Part shown: positions 25,711-47,840 of the stretch, in pieces | Layout: each line of letters opens with the position of its first letter | How positions within the stretch are numbered: position 1 is the first letter of the stretch | Program-made: the position numbers and the translations under genes | NCBI GenBank assembly: GCA_013433145.1 | Contig: CM024176.1 | Location: 4,274,849-4,338,848, forward strand | Direction of reading: 5' to 3' | From: Ascaris suum | Taxonomy: Eukaryota; Nematoda; Chromadorea; Rhabditida; Ascarididae | DNA: 64,000 nt | Notes under the pieces: model-generated | What the model was told of the DNA's origin: nothing | What the model saw: only the letters and a program-made list of their open reading frames with translations | Database searches by the model: none

Positions 25711-28295
25711 ACAAGATAAAATGAAACGGAGTGCAGTAGTGCAAACTTATCGCAAGCGGAACTCAGCAGACGAAAAATAGCTGCAAGGAAATATTTTTAT
25801 ACGAAAAGTACAAAAAATAGAAAATAAAGAAATTAAAAAATGCCATATTTTCCTCACTAATCATAATTCACGCTTGTTAGACTCATTCTGATTTCAGAGT
25901 TTTTGATGCGAACTGGATATTATATTATTTTAAATAGGGGAAGTGAGCTTGAGCATTATACCAAATAACATGACGGTGCCATTTTTTGCCTCGTTGAGCG
26001 GATTAAAGACATCGTTTGCGTCCACTGCCAATCTATTGCGTTCATGCATGTGCGCGTGTGCTTTTTGCGTGTTCGCTGTTATTTTGGTTGCAGAAGACAA
26101 CTTTTTTTTACTTTATTGTCGAAAATGCTTATTTTAATTAGGGAATATTCTTCGAGACAGTATATTCTCACGATTGGAATTTGCCGGTGGCATGTTGGAA
26201 CAATTTGGGCATTTTCCCGACACTATTTTTGGAAGTTACTATTTAGAAAACAATAGGAAATGCAATTATGATGGGCGTTGATCGAAATTCGCATGCATCT
26301 TCCTTCCGAATTCTGAAGTAAAAACCATTGAAATTCTGTATTTCTTCAGTTAATGTGAGGATGCTTGAAGATATAGACAAAAGTAATGTGTTTATAGGTA
26401 CTTTGGTTTTTGATGCACACATCACGAATACAGCACAATCGTTCGCATTGCGTTGGCTTTATGACTCATCATTCAATTGCGCCTGTAAATAGGCAACGTT
26501 GAAAGCATTTAGATGATGTGCACATCGTCGATTATCATCGATACCATTATGCGTCCATAGTTTTTCACAGGATTTTGTGCAGTTGACCCTATGCTCCTAC
26601 GGGGCGATATTCATAACGACGACCGATACAATCTCTGAATTCTGCTGCTATTTATCGTCGCTATTCTTCCGTGTTGACAATGAAGCGATGGTTTATTGTG
26701 AGTGCTTTTCATCGCATTATTATTCTCTCCATTTAAAAGAATTAAACTTTTTTCGATTGAACTGATGATTTCCGGTAACATGAACTCTCATATTTCTTTC
26801 ACTGGAAAGAACCAGACGCATTTGAATGACTAGCGTATATGAGATAAAAATTAAAATTCATAGAGAATCGCAGTGCACAGAGACACGGTAAGTTTTTAAG
26901 TTTGCTGATGCTGAAAGAAAATTGTCGAAGCAAGGAGAATCAAAGGATAGTGAAAAATGGGGGAAGAGGGAATGGAAGGTGAGCAGTAATCAAAAACAAT
27001 GCAAATGATCACTTGCATGCGTCCTATAAGTTTTGATGAAATACACATCTGCGCTTGAATTTTGCATTTAAAGATTAGCTGCATCTGCTTTTTGGTGTGA
27101 GTGGACGGTTATGTATTGTTGATAGTTTTTGATGAAAATACAAATGCGCTTAAAAGGCTACCAGTGGAAGAACTGAACCCTCTATAGTTGTTGAACTCTT
27201 TGTAGAATATATTTATGTGCATTGATAGAATTCAGTTAGCGAATTTTTAAAACTCTATCTACATCAGCCTTTGAAATACTCATGACGAGCGGAAGTATTA
27301 TGATGGCAGCTAATATAGTCTCCTCAGTAGTCGTATAGCCACTGGGGACTCGTCTTTTGCAACACTCAAAGAGATGATAAATTCCAAGCTAATGCGGGCT
27401 GCAATTTGCAAAAAATTGATGCAGCATTTCTCGAATAATGGAGTATGGCAAATTTGCATTCGTCACTATGTAAGCGGGAGACGATACTCGTAATGCACTT
27501 TGCATCATTGCCGCATGCGAATATCACTGAATTTTTAGGAGATTTTTCGGTTCGTGACTTTTGCACGGAGCATGCGCGTCTTTGATTTCGTTTCGCAGTA
27601 GTGAACATACTGAGCAGAAAAAATTTAGCAACATCTCACAACCCATTTAGCAATATCGAATTAAAGTTTGGATGATAAAATGATAAGAGTCATGTTCGAA
27701 GTCAGTTGGCGGAAATTTTTTTCTTCGTAGAATATAGAAAGAAGCCGTTGCATTTTGCCGAACTTTTTATCGATTTCCTCTCATTATGCTACCTTTGAGT
27801 ATTCATTTCATTTTCAATAAATTGTAGACGACGCGATGCTTCACTTTTAATCAAAATGTTCAACAAAAACGATTTTTTTCTTATTTAAAAGTGTTTAAAA
27901 AATTATAAGCTTTAAATTATTGCCATAAGCATCAATAGAACCATGAGGAATACAAAAGACCTCGCAAGTCACTAACTTCGATCCAACGTATAATTTCGAT
28001 AGAGATGAATTTCGATTAGTCACTCATTGAAGGATGGAATTCTTTCAAAAACAAAGTAAAGTAAATCATAAACACTTTCTTCGCGTTTTTTTCTGAAATG
28101 TTCTTTTGCGATAGAAGAGTCGCTTGCACTGAAATTGATTTCTTTATCGATTATCAACTGTATAATAAATGTTTGTGAAATTCAATTAATGTTCCCATCA
28201 TATTTTCACAGACGAAATTTGCAGTTACAATAAAGTGCTTACAGGTGATTGTGATGTTGCTTATTGGCCTCTTCATCTTTAAATGTGAAGGTCTG
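25711..28295. other. AT-rich anonymous DNA, no gene seen
   Basis: Only short frames (up to about 80 codons), none recognisable. No RNA gene or repeat of note. Confidence 0.5.
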
Positions 28296-28311
28296 TTTTT
28301 TTTTTTTTTTT
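28296..28311 (+). repeat. Poly-T run of 16
   Basis: Sixteen consecutive T, about 125 bp before the poly-C run at 28437-28457. Confidence 0.95.
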
Positions 28312-28436
28312 GATTTTATGTTCAATTTTTTGGAAGATTCACGAACTGCAACTCTTCTATCTTCGATCAGAGAGTTCCAATGAGGAGAAGAATGCACTGT
28401 GGGATTTCCTCATCTGTGCTCTCCCACTCCTCCCCT

Positions 28437-28457
28437 CCCCCCCCCCCCCCCCCCCCC
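28437..28457 (+). repeat. Poly-C run of 21
   Basis: Twenty-one consecutive C preceded by a CCCCTCCCCT-type lead. This is the longest C run in the window; lengths of such runs are unreliable in sequencing. Confidence 0.95.
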
Positions 28458-28939
28458 AACCGCAAATATTTTCGATGCATTCGAGAAAGAATGGAGTATA
28501 AAGCGCATTAAAGACTAACCTTCAAGGCGAGAGCACCTCGTTGATTCTCTTAGGTAGTCCATTTAATCCCCATTAACTCCGAAATTCAACTGCTTTTAGC
28601 TCACTCCTATTTTCACTGTGGAGGAAGTATTAATTTTAATCTTTCGTGGTATAGTAATAGGTGGCATTCACGTTTACGATTGTGCGGGGAGGATGGGAAT
28701 TGCGAGTGCTGAGGAATGAAATTGCCTTCGTTCCTTTCCGTCTGATTTTTGGATCTTTCATCCCGAATTTTATGAACAATTCGAATCGTTCATAGGGAAG
28801 CTACGATCCGCGTGACCGTTGGTGAGGATTTCTTCTGCCTTCCTGAAAATACACTTTTTCAAGGATTCCTAAATCTCATCACCTAAAAGATGAATGCTGC
28901 TTCATACGACAGTTTTACAACCAGCAATTTTCACTGATA

Positions 28940-29215
28940 TCATCCGCTTTGCTGCACCTCTTGCACCAGGCGGGTGTGGTTCTTCCAGTTCATGATACTG
29001 CCCGCGTCGTTCTCCGTTATTAATAACCATCTCTGATGAGTGAGAACAGTGCCAGTAGGTGAAATGAAGCCGCGTTTTGTTTTTCTGGTAGATTCTGTAA
29101 GGGATAGGGTTATGGCGGTTCCTATACCTACTACATTTGTTGATTGGGAGTGACCGATTCTGCCGTGCAGCAAATAATGGGGTAGACCTCGTCAGCCATA
29201 ACGGTAAAAATCAGG
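28940..29215 (-). other. GC-richer block with two minus-strand open frames
   Basis: Two minus-strand frames are open side by side, one for 77 codons (29173-28940) and one for roughly 100 codons over the same interval, with a third starting ATG-GCT-GAC just upstream. The composition is more even than in most short frames here, but no motif is recognisable. It may be a decayed coding sequence or another repeat relic; that is inference only. Confidence 0.25.
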
Positions 29216-38889
<9,674 letters not shown>

Positions 38890-39390
38890 TTGATAACCGC
38901 GATTTGGACGCTTTCCTCCTTGTTAATTTTTTTGCCGCCGATGAGGGAAATTTTCCGTTATCAGGTTCTGAAATTCCTTGTTTTAAAACCTCCCCGACAT
39001 CTTAGAATCTTTGCAATACCTTTGTGTTCTCTTTTCAAGAATCGCACTTCAAAATTATCTGCTCAGACGACAACAACCTCACTAAGAAAGAGTGTAGAGC
39101 GAGTACGACAAATTTGCTTCAGGCTAGCCTATACAACCCTCTGCTACACCGTAACAACCTTACATCATTTATTATTGCTCCGTGTTATATCTCCTTGGAT
39201 TTCGCATCTGTGCAAGACCTTATCACGCATTTGTAAAACAACTCATGAGTGTACTCTTTGGTCGATGAGATGGAACCTGTGCTTCTCAAATACCGCATTC
39301 TTAGACGGTCACATCATTGTGCCACACTGGTGTGTAGAACAGAAAATGGCCGATGTGCTCCAATTTACTGCACTTTTTCCACTGCACTAG
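38890..39390 (+). other. Open frame of about 166 codons, unassigned
   Basis: A plus-strand frame starting at a TTG is open for 166 codons, with a second plus frame of 70 codons overlapping. Composition is Leu/Thr/Ser/Cys rich, partly reflecting pyrimidine bias. No domain, signal peptide or family is recognised. It could be an exon of an unknown gene, but two open frames in the same place favour a compositional effect. Confidence 0.2.
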
Positions 39391-42300
39391 TTTACTGCAC
39401 TGCGCTGTTTGTTGCTCCTGCAAGTCGAGCATAAGTAGCAAATACTGTACGTTATAACGAATGATTCAACTCATAGAAAAAGGGCACTAGCTTTAAAAAA
39501 ATCGTGATTATTGTAGATATACTGCTATGAATGCACTGCAAGCATTACATTATATTGTACTCTATTGCGCGACTGAAAATCACTGATACGTTGTGCTCTA
39601 ATGCAAGTAAACGATGGTGGTCTGCACTGTAATGATTTCTTCAAATTGATACTCACAACGCATCTTGCTGGTTAGTTTGCGGTGTGGTGAATAAAATGAA
39701 ACACTCAGTCTGGTAGGTACGAAAGGCTACTTCAATGTTACTCAGAAGCTGACAGATTTCATGGAAGGTTTCTTTTGTCACAAGGACCTCGAATATAATG
39801 TCTTGTCAAGTCAGGTCAACATGAAGAATGGAGGATTTTTTTCTCCACTCAGCATTGTCGAACTTGAGGTTACTTCACAAACAACATTATAGACCTGAGC
39901 ATCTCCAAGTTCAATTTAGCGATGATTTGGAAACGACGCTCCAATTTTACTTAGTTTTGAAAAGAAAGCCGTTCTCTAGGGACGCTTGAGTGTATAGCTG
40001 AGCCCGATTCTATGGCGCGGTCAAGCAGCATCACTTTTCTCGCAATTAAGTCGTGAAGGGGTTGAAGAAGGGGAGGGGGTACAGAGAATGCAATGCACTA
40101 TGTTGGCCACACAAAAAAATGGAGAAATTGAGTTGGCGCTAATATGGTATATCACATACCACAGAACGGTTGGTTTATCTCTCATGAATATTTTAGTTGA
40201 AGCGTTCAGAGTTGGTGAGAGTCTCACATCTTAACAAACGAAAGCTTGAAAACCTTCAAATATCATCAGCTTAATCAATGTTTGAAGAGCGCAATAGAGG
40301 ACAATATCATATTTTGTATAAATAAAATAATTTCCACACATTAAAAGAAAAAGTGAGTGCTCGTTGACGCCGAAGAGATATGTCGCAAATGTGGCGTTGC
40401 ACAATTTATACGCTCACCCTATCAAAGAAGGCCATCTTAAGAATAAATCATTTATTCAATTCTATTCAAAATCTTAAATAAACGAATATTGTAACTTTTG
40501 ATGCATTCATTATGCACAAAAAATGTGATTCAAAAACCAAAAAATTTGCATATTTCTTATACGAATCCTAAATTTTGCAAATGCAAGTAATTTTATTCGA
40601 AAATTTTTGCATTCATATTTCTTGTATGCAATAATATTATAACTGTATCGTTTAAAGTAGAAACATCGCTTTTGAAAGTGTTAAATTGTATTTTGCTTCA
40701 AAAATTTGGCTCATTTCATTCGACATTAATTTCTTAAGGAATTTTGTTCTATTCCATCCGGAATATTTTTCTCGTAGAATATATGAGATTAAAAGTGAAG
40801 ACCATTATTCAGATGTTGCTTGCAAAAAAAAAACTGATTCCCTTAAGCGAAATTCTTTTTTCGCATCATATGCGTACTAATCGCAAAACTTTTCTTATAG
40901 TCGATGAAATTCTCAAACGTTATTTTTATGTGCATAATACCGAGTGGAAAAACTCTTCGCATGAGAGAAATTTCGCGAAGTTCAATAAATGCATGACGTC
41001 ATCAAAGGCTATGAATTATTTCTATTCATATTGAAAGTGGTCATTTATCTATTTGGCATGAAATTCTCGACAAAATGAAGAAATTGACTGTGAGCGCCAT
41101 CCATCTGATAGGTGATATGCCATTACAATTATCATAAAGTGCACTTATCACGCCAAAGATACGTTGGTATTCGAAAAATACAACTCGTTCACACGTTTGC
41201 TATTTATAAATATTTTCAAAGTTTATCAGCAATCCTCGCTAACAATTGGCTAAAAAGCATAGCCACTTAATTACTTAACTAAACTTACTTCGAAAACATT
41301 GGATGAAGAAATATTTGCTGAAAATAAGTGGCCATCATACCACCGACTATAAATTTCCATTGTTATTCATGTAATATTTTCTTGACAACAAATATCAGAT
41401 TTTGGTAATTGATGCTCTGTTGAATTATTAGCTGATTAACGGCTGACAGTATATTTCGGCAAATACTGTTGTAGAGTGATTGTTGCTAAACGAAAGTTGG
41501 CTTAGTTTTTGGCATTCACCGAAATTTTCGTTGGGAAGTCGATCCTAGCTCACAAACATATGTAGACAGTTGAGAGATTAAATGAAATGATTGGTATCCT
41601 CTCTTCTGAACTATATTATTATCTCTTTTGAATTATAAGCTCTTCCATTCTCATGATTCATGACTTTGAACGCTTATGATGAAAGGCAGTACAACGAACG
41701 AGGTTCCCGGCCAATAATTTACTGTTAATCGCAGCCAAATCAATTCCTTATTGGAAAAATTACTGCGAAAACACTTCGAAGGAATGTTCTATGTGCCCAT
41801 GAACGCTTCATGAACGGATGATCTAAGCAAGTCGAATCGCGGGATCAAGAAGAGGCCCTATGAAGCCGACAGGAAGCGCCTCTTAAAAACCACAATATTT
41901 GACAGGAGAATGGCGTCGAGAAACAAAAAAGGCTCATTTGAGCATTCCGCGATGACCCGAATCGATAATTTCGCATCAAGTTTGTGACTTTCAAAATTGC
42001 CACAAAAACGTTGTTCCTTTGATGGCTTCAAGTTGAAAATGCAGAGGAATGAATTTTCAGTTCATTTGGAAAAATGATTCCTACGAACAACGATAAGAGA
42101 AAGCGCTCCGATGAAATAAAGTGAAGTGAGGAATCTCTGGCCGTCATTTATGGACTATAACAATATAAAGCTATCATGATGAAGTTTTGGTGGCTCACTT
42201 ATACAGCCTATTTTCATTAGAAATTACGCTCAGCCGTTCAACTATCAGGAGCGATCTTCTCAATAATATTCACCAAGCAACGAAATTAGTCATTGATTGC

Positions 42301-43180
42301 GACTTCTTGCATTACTTTTTCGAGCATTTAGTGGCGCTTTTGGTTGGTAATAGAATAGAGGGGTCTATAAAAAGTGAAGCGCTATCTGCTTCATTAAATG
42401 CTTTTCCTCTGTATATTATATGTCATGTCTTGATGCTATCTATTCATAAAAATGTTCTCATTTCGATTGGCGTCAGATATTCGACTGCTCAGTTAGAAAT
42501 CAAATGAAAATTTAATTTCATTCGCCTAACAACTTGGCGAGTAAACAAACTGATCGTTCGTTTCAAAAAAATCGAAGAGGAAATCATGATTTACCTGTTT
42601 ATTGCCTCAAAAAATATGTTCATAATCGCATAAAAATTTGGCAAACTGTCTAAAACAAGCAAATGTTTGAATGATTGAGAATCTCTCAAAATGTTAAAAT
42701 CTATATTTATTGTCATACTTTGATTGACTCTTACGAAATATATATTTTAAGCTTAGACATCTGTTCCCCATTCAAAATTACAAGAGCCGTTCAAATGAAC
42801 GAATAAAGAGCTCACTGAAACGATTTTGTGATATTTGAGAGGGTGAGTTAATCTGTAATTTTTTTCACAGATCAGTTTTTATAACGTCATTTACTTGCGA
42901 CGCGAATGAAGCTTCTATACCTAAGCGTATTCTACAAAGAATCTTCGACACACTTCGCACTTGAGGTTTCAGAGTGCTAATGGTCGAAAGGATTGAAATA
43001 TCAACCTAGTACCCGAAATTCATCCAGCACAATAACGTGCCATTTTGCGCAGCTTAATGGCCTGGCAGACTCAAATGTTTTCATTCGGTTTCATCGATGT
43101 GCGGATCAAAAGAAAAGAAAAGCCTTCACCTGCAGCATGCATGCTACGAAGACACCTTTCCCGATGAGGAGTAATTCGTC
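39391..43180. other. AT-rich DNA with phased A/T clusters
   Basis: No gene seen. From about 40440 to 42900 short runs of A and T recur at roughly one helical turn; the clearest example is annotated separately. Confidence 0.5.
40518..40608. other. Phased A/T clusters (PATC-like)
   Basis: A/T runs at 40518-40523, 40532-40536, 40539-40547, 40553-40555, 40570-40576, 40579-40581, 40589-40594 and 40600-40608 have centres mostly 9-13 bp apart, with one gap of about 19. Periodic An/Tn clusters with about 10-bp spacing are known from nematode introns and germline-expressed genes. That this block is one of them is inference. Confidence 0.4.
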
Positions 43181-43430
43181 AACCTTTTGTCTCTTTGATA
43201 TTTTACCTACATTCTCTCTTATTCGAATCACTCCCCCGGAGTCCTTCCTTCTCCAACGAATTGCTCTTGTGTTTTATTGGCGTATCCCAACTAATCGTTG
43301 TTGGAAGTAGCTTTCTCATCAGAAATGTGCCTCTTCGCCTCATAGCAGCAACACATGTCCTCCCGTTTTTTCCCTGCTGCCTCTTGTCTTTCCGTTCTGG
43401 ATGCATCCTTGCTCTATGTGCAAAAATTTG
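43180..43430 (+). other. C+T-rich block with hydrophobic open frame
   Basis: A 129-codon plus frame (43195-43584) includes hydrophobic stretches that could be membrane segments, but the plus strand is pyrimidine-rich here, which yields Leu, Phe and Ser codons automatically. Overlapping frames exist on both strands. No receptor or transporter signature is recognised. Confidence 0.25.
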
Positions 43431-44339
43431 CCAGGATTTCCATGCGAAATGTTACATGCAGCCAACTCTCAAATTTAGTTGTCGTTATATGAGTGATCAT
43501 ATGCTTTTCCTGAACAAAATAAGCAACTTCGCAACACTTGTTTGGCGCCGCAGTCAAATATCAATCTCACAAAGTTTGCAATAGCATCTTGCTATAAGAT
43601 GAGCATCGATGTATTCGCAGGTAAATTTCTGTTGTATGAACGTTTAGTAATTCAACGTTGAACATGAAGAACATTAGCGATAGCATTCTAATCGCATTTT
43701 ATATGAAATAAAAAATGGCGCTCATTCAATAAAAACAGTTTCAAGGCAACTTTTTGACGTAGAACATACGCCAATGCTTACTAAACTTCTGATAAATGAT
43801 AATAAATTTAATTATCACTCAATTTATAAGTGTTGATTGGTGTCTTGCCGATATATTCTGAAAAAAAGGATGAATTTTCTAATGTTATTAAAATATGCCA
43901 CTTATCCCCTTCGTTTAAGGTTTAACTAGGTGAAGCATTAAAACTAAATTCCCCTCATGGGACAGTAGCATTCTTCGGATGACAACATTCAGTTTTTCGT
44001 AATGATGGTCACGTGGAAAGACAACCTGACAAATAGACAGACAAACAGATATGCGGATAGAAAAAGAGGCAGACAGTTAGACGATAGGTAAATAGCATTG
44101 GCGACAACTACATATGCAAGCGTATATATGTGTGTATTAGCTATGCATCCGCACTGCTGGACTACAGGAAAAAGCAGAAGGAGGTGAAAGAACGCTCACA
44201 AACTCAAACATCTTCCACCCTCTCGATGATCAGGAAAGGTGAGCGTGTGACGATAAAGTGCGGGCAGACTTATCACATCGTAAGGAAGGGCTCCCGATCA
44301 TTCCCCCGCAGAAGTGAACAGTATTTTATACTTTACAGT

Positions 44340-44525
44340 GTATAGGAAGGCACCAGAGGACGGAATCCCTGCCATATGATGCGATGGATAACATCCTCGC
44401 GAGGAGGGCGCAGAGGGTTCCACACTCGTGACCGCCCCTGCCTCCCCTTGAGAAGCTTGTGCGCTCGGAAAACCCCTCGCAAGAGCGAAAGATGATTTTC
44501 GGAGCCCCAACGGGGGATGGAAGAT
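44340..44525. other. GC-rich block abutting LINE relic 2
   Basis: About 185 bp of clearly higher GC than anything nearby, ending next to the 3' edge of the LINE-like repeat. I find no counterpart next to copy 1, so it seems not to be part of the shared element. It could be an exon, another repeat or a piece of a longer LINE 3' end lost from copy 1. Confidence 0.45.
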
Positions 44526-44640
44526 TAAAAAATGCTTGCTTTCATCTCCTTGTTGTTGCGCTAGGTCATATTCGCATGTAACTGCGGCGGATTAGCAATT
44601 TTTGGAAAGTTGTGACCTTGGCGACCTATTACGCTGGAAT

Positions 44641-44790
44641 GCAACTTGCTCGATACGGCAGCTGCGGTTCAAGGCCAAAATGTGTATTTGCGCCAAAAAT
44701 CTTGGCGTGCATGACTCACTACTGCTTCTACGGGGTTTTAAGATTTGATTGCTAATGAATGGCGTTCACTTTAGGGATAATACGAGAAGT
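44641..44790 (-). repeat. Well-preserved 150-bp 3' block of the LINE-like repeat, copy 2
   Basis: Gap-free partner of 4171-4320 at 130/150 identities. The single transversion is a T/G difference near its plus-strand right end (in ttatggatga versus ttagggataa). Confidence 0.85.
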
Positions 44791-45359
44791 GACCATGGTA
44801 ATGACGCACTGCAATGTGCGGAGGGTGTGGGGTGCTCGCGGAGTTCAATTTTTGCTATAGGCGCAATGGAAAGTGAAAAAAGCCACGAATCCGACAATGA
44901 GGGCAAGATGTGGGCACTAGACGGTGAAGGCTCGAAAAATATACCACGTCGTTGCCTATACTTTATTACAATAAAAGAGAGCACACCTTTACCTTTACGC
45001 CTATGAATTCTTCAGGGTAATAGGAGGACGTAAAACACCACACTCCAAGAAATTTTTCTGATGGTGAACTGCAATGTAAAACGGCTCATAAAGTTTGAAA
45101 GCAATAAAGTACATTAACAAATGATTTGTGAAATTTGTTACACCACAGTGCAGTATAATATGACCGGAGGTATCTTCGAGATGGTAGAGCGCGAATTCAT
45201 TTAGTTCCGAAATAAAAATCACAGTAGTTTGGAAAAATCACAGTGAATTCGCGACGCAACTTCACGAACTTCCCGCTAATTGTCGCCTCTCTAATACTGA
45301 ACAAGCACTGTTTCTCTTGTTGCTTCTCATTGCTTCCACCGCTTGAACTAAAATTACTA

Positions 45360-45770
45360 GGACATTACCCGCGCACGCGACTACTCTTTCAGCAAACGGT
45401 GTTTTTTCGTTGGCCGATAGCTCAAAAGCCAACAGATGGAAGTGAAGAAGAAAGGGGACGTTTCCTTGTTAAGCCTCGATCTCGATGACTTTTTTTGAGT
45501 CAGTTTATGGCTCACACAGGTTTCCATTTTGTGCCTCGTCAGTAACACCTTTATAAGATGGGAATATTTTTATTCATTCGAAACATATTTTCCATTAGGG
45601 AACGGACCATGTATAGCCTGACCGTGTCGTAACCTCTCTTGATATTAGGTTAAATGATTTTTTTTTCCTTTTCGAGAATCGTTTCGTCTGTGACTGCGAT
45701 TAAATAAGTCTGCATTAGGACGCTTTTGTGAAAAGCATGCTGAAAATGTGGTATTTTCGTCTCCATTGCA
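45360..45770 (-). pseudogene. Reverse transcriptase pseudogene fragment (LINE relic 2)
   Basis: On the minus strand the frame gives HFQHAFHKS, a Leu/Ile/Val-rich stretch (TYLIAVTDE), a stop at 45650-45652, then PNIKRGYDTV. The IKRGYD at 45626-45643 is close to the RT motif A consensus (D-x-K-R-A-Y-D, with N for the first D here) and lines up with DVKRAL of copy 1. The matching upstream block in copy 1 reads QYAFNK and YLVEIANE, the same register. At the position of YADD this copy has CAGN (45364-45375) in the context RVVACAGNVLVIL, so both catalytic aspartates are lost. The GxPQG box is not recognisable. Multiple stops confirm a pseudogene. Confidence 0.8.
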
Positions 45771-46339
45771 ATATAAAGTTGTGCGCGAACACAAATTTCG
45801 AAGAATTTGGCTACACAATGCAATTGCGGTATATACCTACGATTTGATGCAATTTTCGCGTCACCACTGTCGTTTATAGATGGTCACATTTGCAAATTTC
45901 CATTTCTCATCCCGCTGAAAAAGTGTAGTTAAGAAGAGGGCACATTTTGGACACGACCTTATTCCTCCTCAACTTCAACGTTTCATATATGAGCCTATTA
46001 GAACACTGACACATTGTCTGATTGAGTATGGGCGAATATCTCTATAAAATGATGTGGATGAGCTCGTCTAGCTCCAGCACATCAGGTGTTCCCTTCTATT
46101 TTCTGACTAGGTGCACTACAGATGGGTACTCTATTTAGCAGCAGATTGTTGTTTCTCTACTAACAGTTAAGTGTCATCCTTCCCTTCAGCGTCTTTTTTG
46201 AACATACTGCGTTACGGAGATTCCTCATGTTCTTGCCACTCCATGAAGAATTTTTTTTTTGACATCGTAGAGTCACCGGACCCTGTTTTTAATCTCGCTC
46301 ACGGAGATAAGGGGCCCAGAACACCATGAGGATCCAGTG

Positions 46340-46354
46340 CCCCCCCCCCCCCCC
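46340..46354 (+). repeat. Poly-C run of 15
   Basis: Fifteen consecutive C inside a locally GC-richer stretch about 350 bp beyond LINE relic 2. Confidence 0.95.
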
Positions 46355-46787
46355 AGAAAGGCTTGGTTTCAGTGAGATACACGCGGACTTGAGACTTTTC
46401 GAGTGCAGAGCTCCAGCAACAGAGGCCTCAGGGTGTCATGCTACGTCTTGCACCATTACAGATTAAAACGGCTTCTTGAAGCTCTGCAATTACTTGTTTC
46501 CTCATTGGCGTCTTGCTCATTTTGAACGTGCAAATCAGATTTTATATTTTCATTTCGTATGTGGAAAGAGCCTATTATTCAACAGAAGTGAATGAAATAA
46601 AAAGTTTCAAACAAGCGCACGAATGTCATATGGCAGGGAACGATGTGTTGCATATGCCATTCACACCGATTTGTTGAAAAATAATTGAAAAAGTAGAATA
46701 ATATATTTCTATTCTTCTGACCCGATCGGTCGTACAAGCCTACCAAAAATCTGTCTTTCTTGCGAACCGAGCGATTATAACCATGGA

Positions 46788-46910
46788 GGCATACATACAT
46801 GCGCACCTATACATATACATAGGCGCACATATACACAGGCAAACATGCATACATACACACCTACACAAAAAAAAAAAACGCACGCATATACACACATGCA
46901 CAGAAAGGTG
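46788..46910. repeat. Degenerate CA/TACA simple repeat
   Basis: Alternating CA, TACA and CGCA words over about 120 bp, interrupted by a run of 12 A at 46867-46878. Confidence 0.85.
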
Positions 46911-47820
46911 ATTCTCGTTAGAAGGGGCGCCCACTTATCGAAAATAGGAAGCATCATAGACCAAAATCGCAGTCAACTTGACAACACACTTAGCTTAGCT
47001 TTCGTAAACAACTTCCACAGTTCCGCCCAATTAGGCACTCCCAGTGGTGTATTATGTCAGGATCAGCGTTAGCCTTCGTTGAACGGTCCAATCAACAGAA
47101 TGTGCACCCTCATTACTTTTCTCAAAGCAATATACGTCATTGCTGCTATTTATGTTTATTTCCGGTTTTTCCTCTTAGATCAACAACTATTCCTCTCATA
47201 GGTTAACATGTGGAATTAGCACTTCATTGCAGGGTATAATTTCACCGGTAGAACTGCACCGAGATAACATTTAGGAACCAAGAGAGAGCAGAAAGAAAGC
47301 ACGAAAGAGATGCTATCTTATGTATCTTGTTATCATGCCGAGGCATTTTCCTTTTGATTTCTTTTTATTGTTTTATTCCTTTCATTTAAAGTCGTCTTTA
47401 ATTCTTGAGTTAAATAAACTTCAATTTATTCACTAAACACTTTGTTATTGATGGAAGATTTTGGTGTTGTCGTTTAATTCGATTCACTCTTTTAGAAGAC
47501 AAAATGAACATTCTGAGAAAAAACGTTTTTCAACCTTAAAATAAAAACGTTGGAAAGATCTAATCGCTGAATGATTATTGCCGATAATTATCAAATATTT
47601 TTTCCTCAGAGATCGCCTTCCGCTTGGTTGCATAGCAGACTGCTCGTGGAATGCATCTGCTCTTGCATTGATGACAATTTACGCCATACAAATTCCTTTG
47701 TCCTCCACTTATGCTGCAAAGAGTGATACTGATATGTCATGATTATATGATCAGAGAAAGGAAGATGTTAATTTGCTTCACCCACAAAGAGGTGCAAAAT
47801 ATCGAATATAAGATCCCCCA

Positions 47821-47840
47821 CCCCCCCCCCCCCCCCCCCC
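47821..47840 (+). repeat. Poly-C run of 20
   Basis: Twenty consecutive C, preceded by five C and one A. Confidence 0.95.

Larger units (their letters stand above)
44530..45990 (-). mobile_element. Degenerate LINE-type retrotransposon relic, copy 2
   Basis: Second member of the family at 4060-5545, in the same orientation. Anchors shared with copy 1 include the 150-bp 3' block, the GAAATTTTTCTGA word near 45050, the CTCTAATAC word near 45290, the TTTTGCCTCGTCA/TTTGTGCCTCGTCA word near 45530, and the ACAAATTTCGAAGAATTTGG-like word near 45790. The RT part is much more diverged from copy 1 than the 3' block. Both copies lose detectable similarity at about the same 5' point, so it may be a truncated element or an old duplication. 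No poly(A) tail or target-site duplication is visible. Confidence 0.82.

Noticed and set aside
29026..29065. CTGATGA followed by GAAA, another hammerhead-like word pair
   Set aside because: The intervening bases do not form stem II, so the core cannot assemble.
43195..43584. Hydrophobic frame suggestive of a membrane receptor exon
   Set aside because: The hydrophobicity follows from a pyrimidine-rich strand, overlapping frames are open on both strands, and no receptor signature is present.
46740..46957. Cys/Val/Met-rich minus-strand frames
   Set aside because: They are readings of a degenerate CA/TACA simple repeat.
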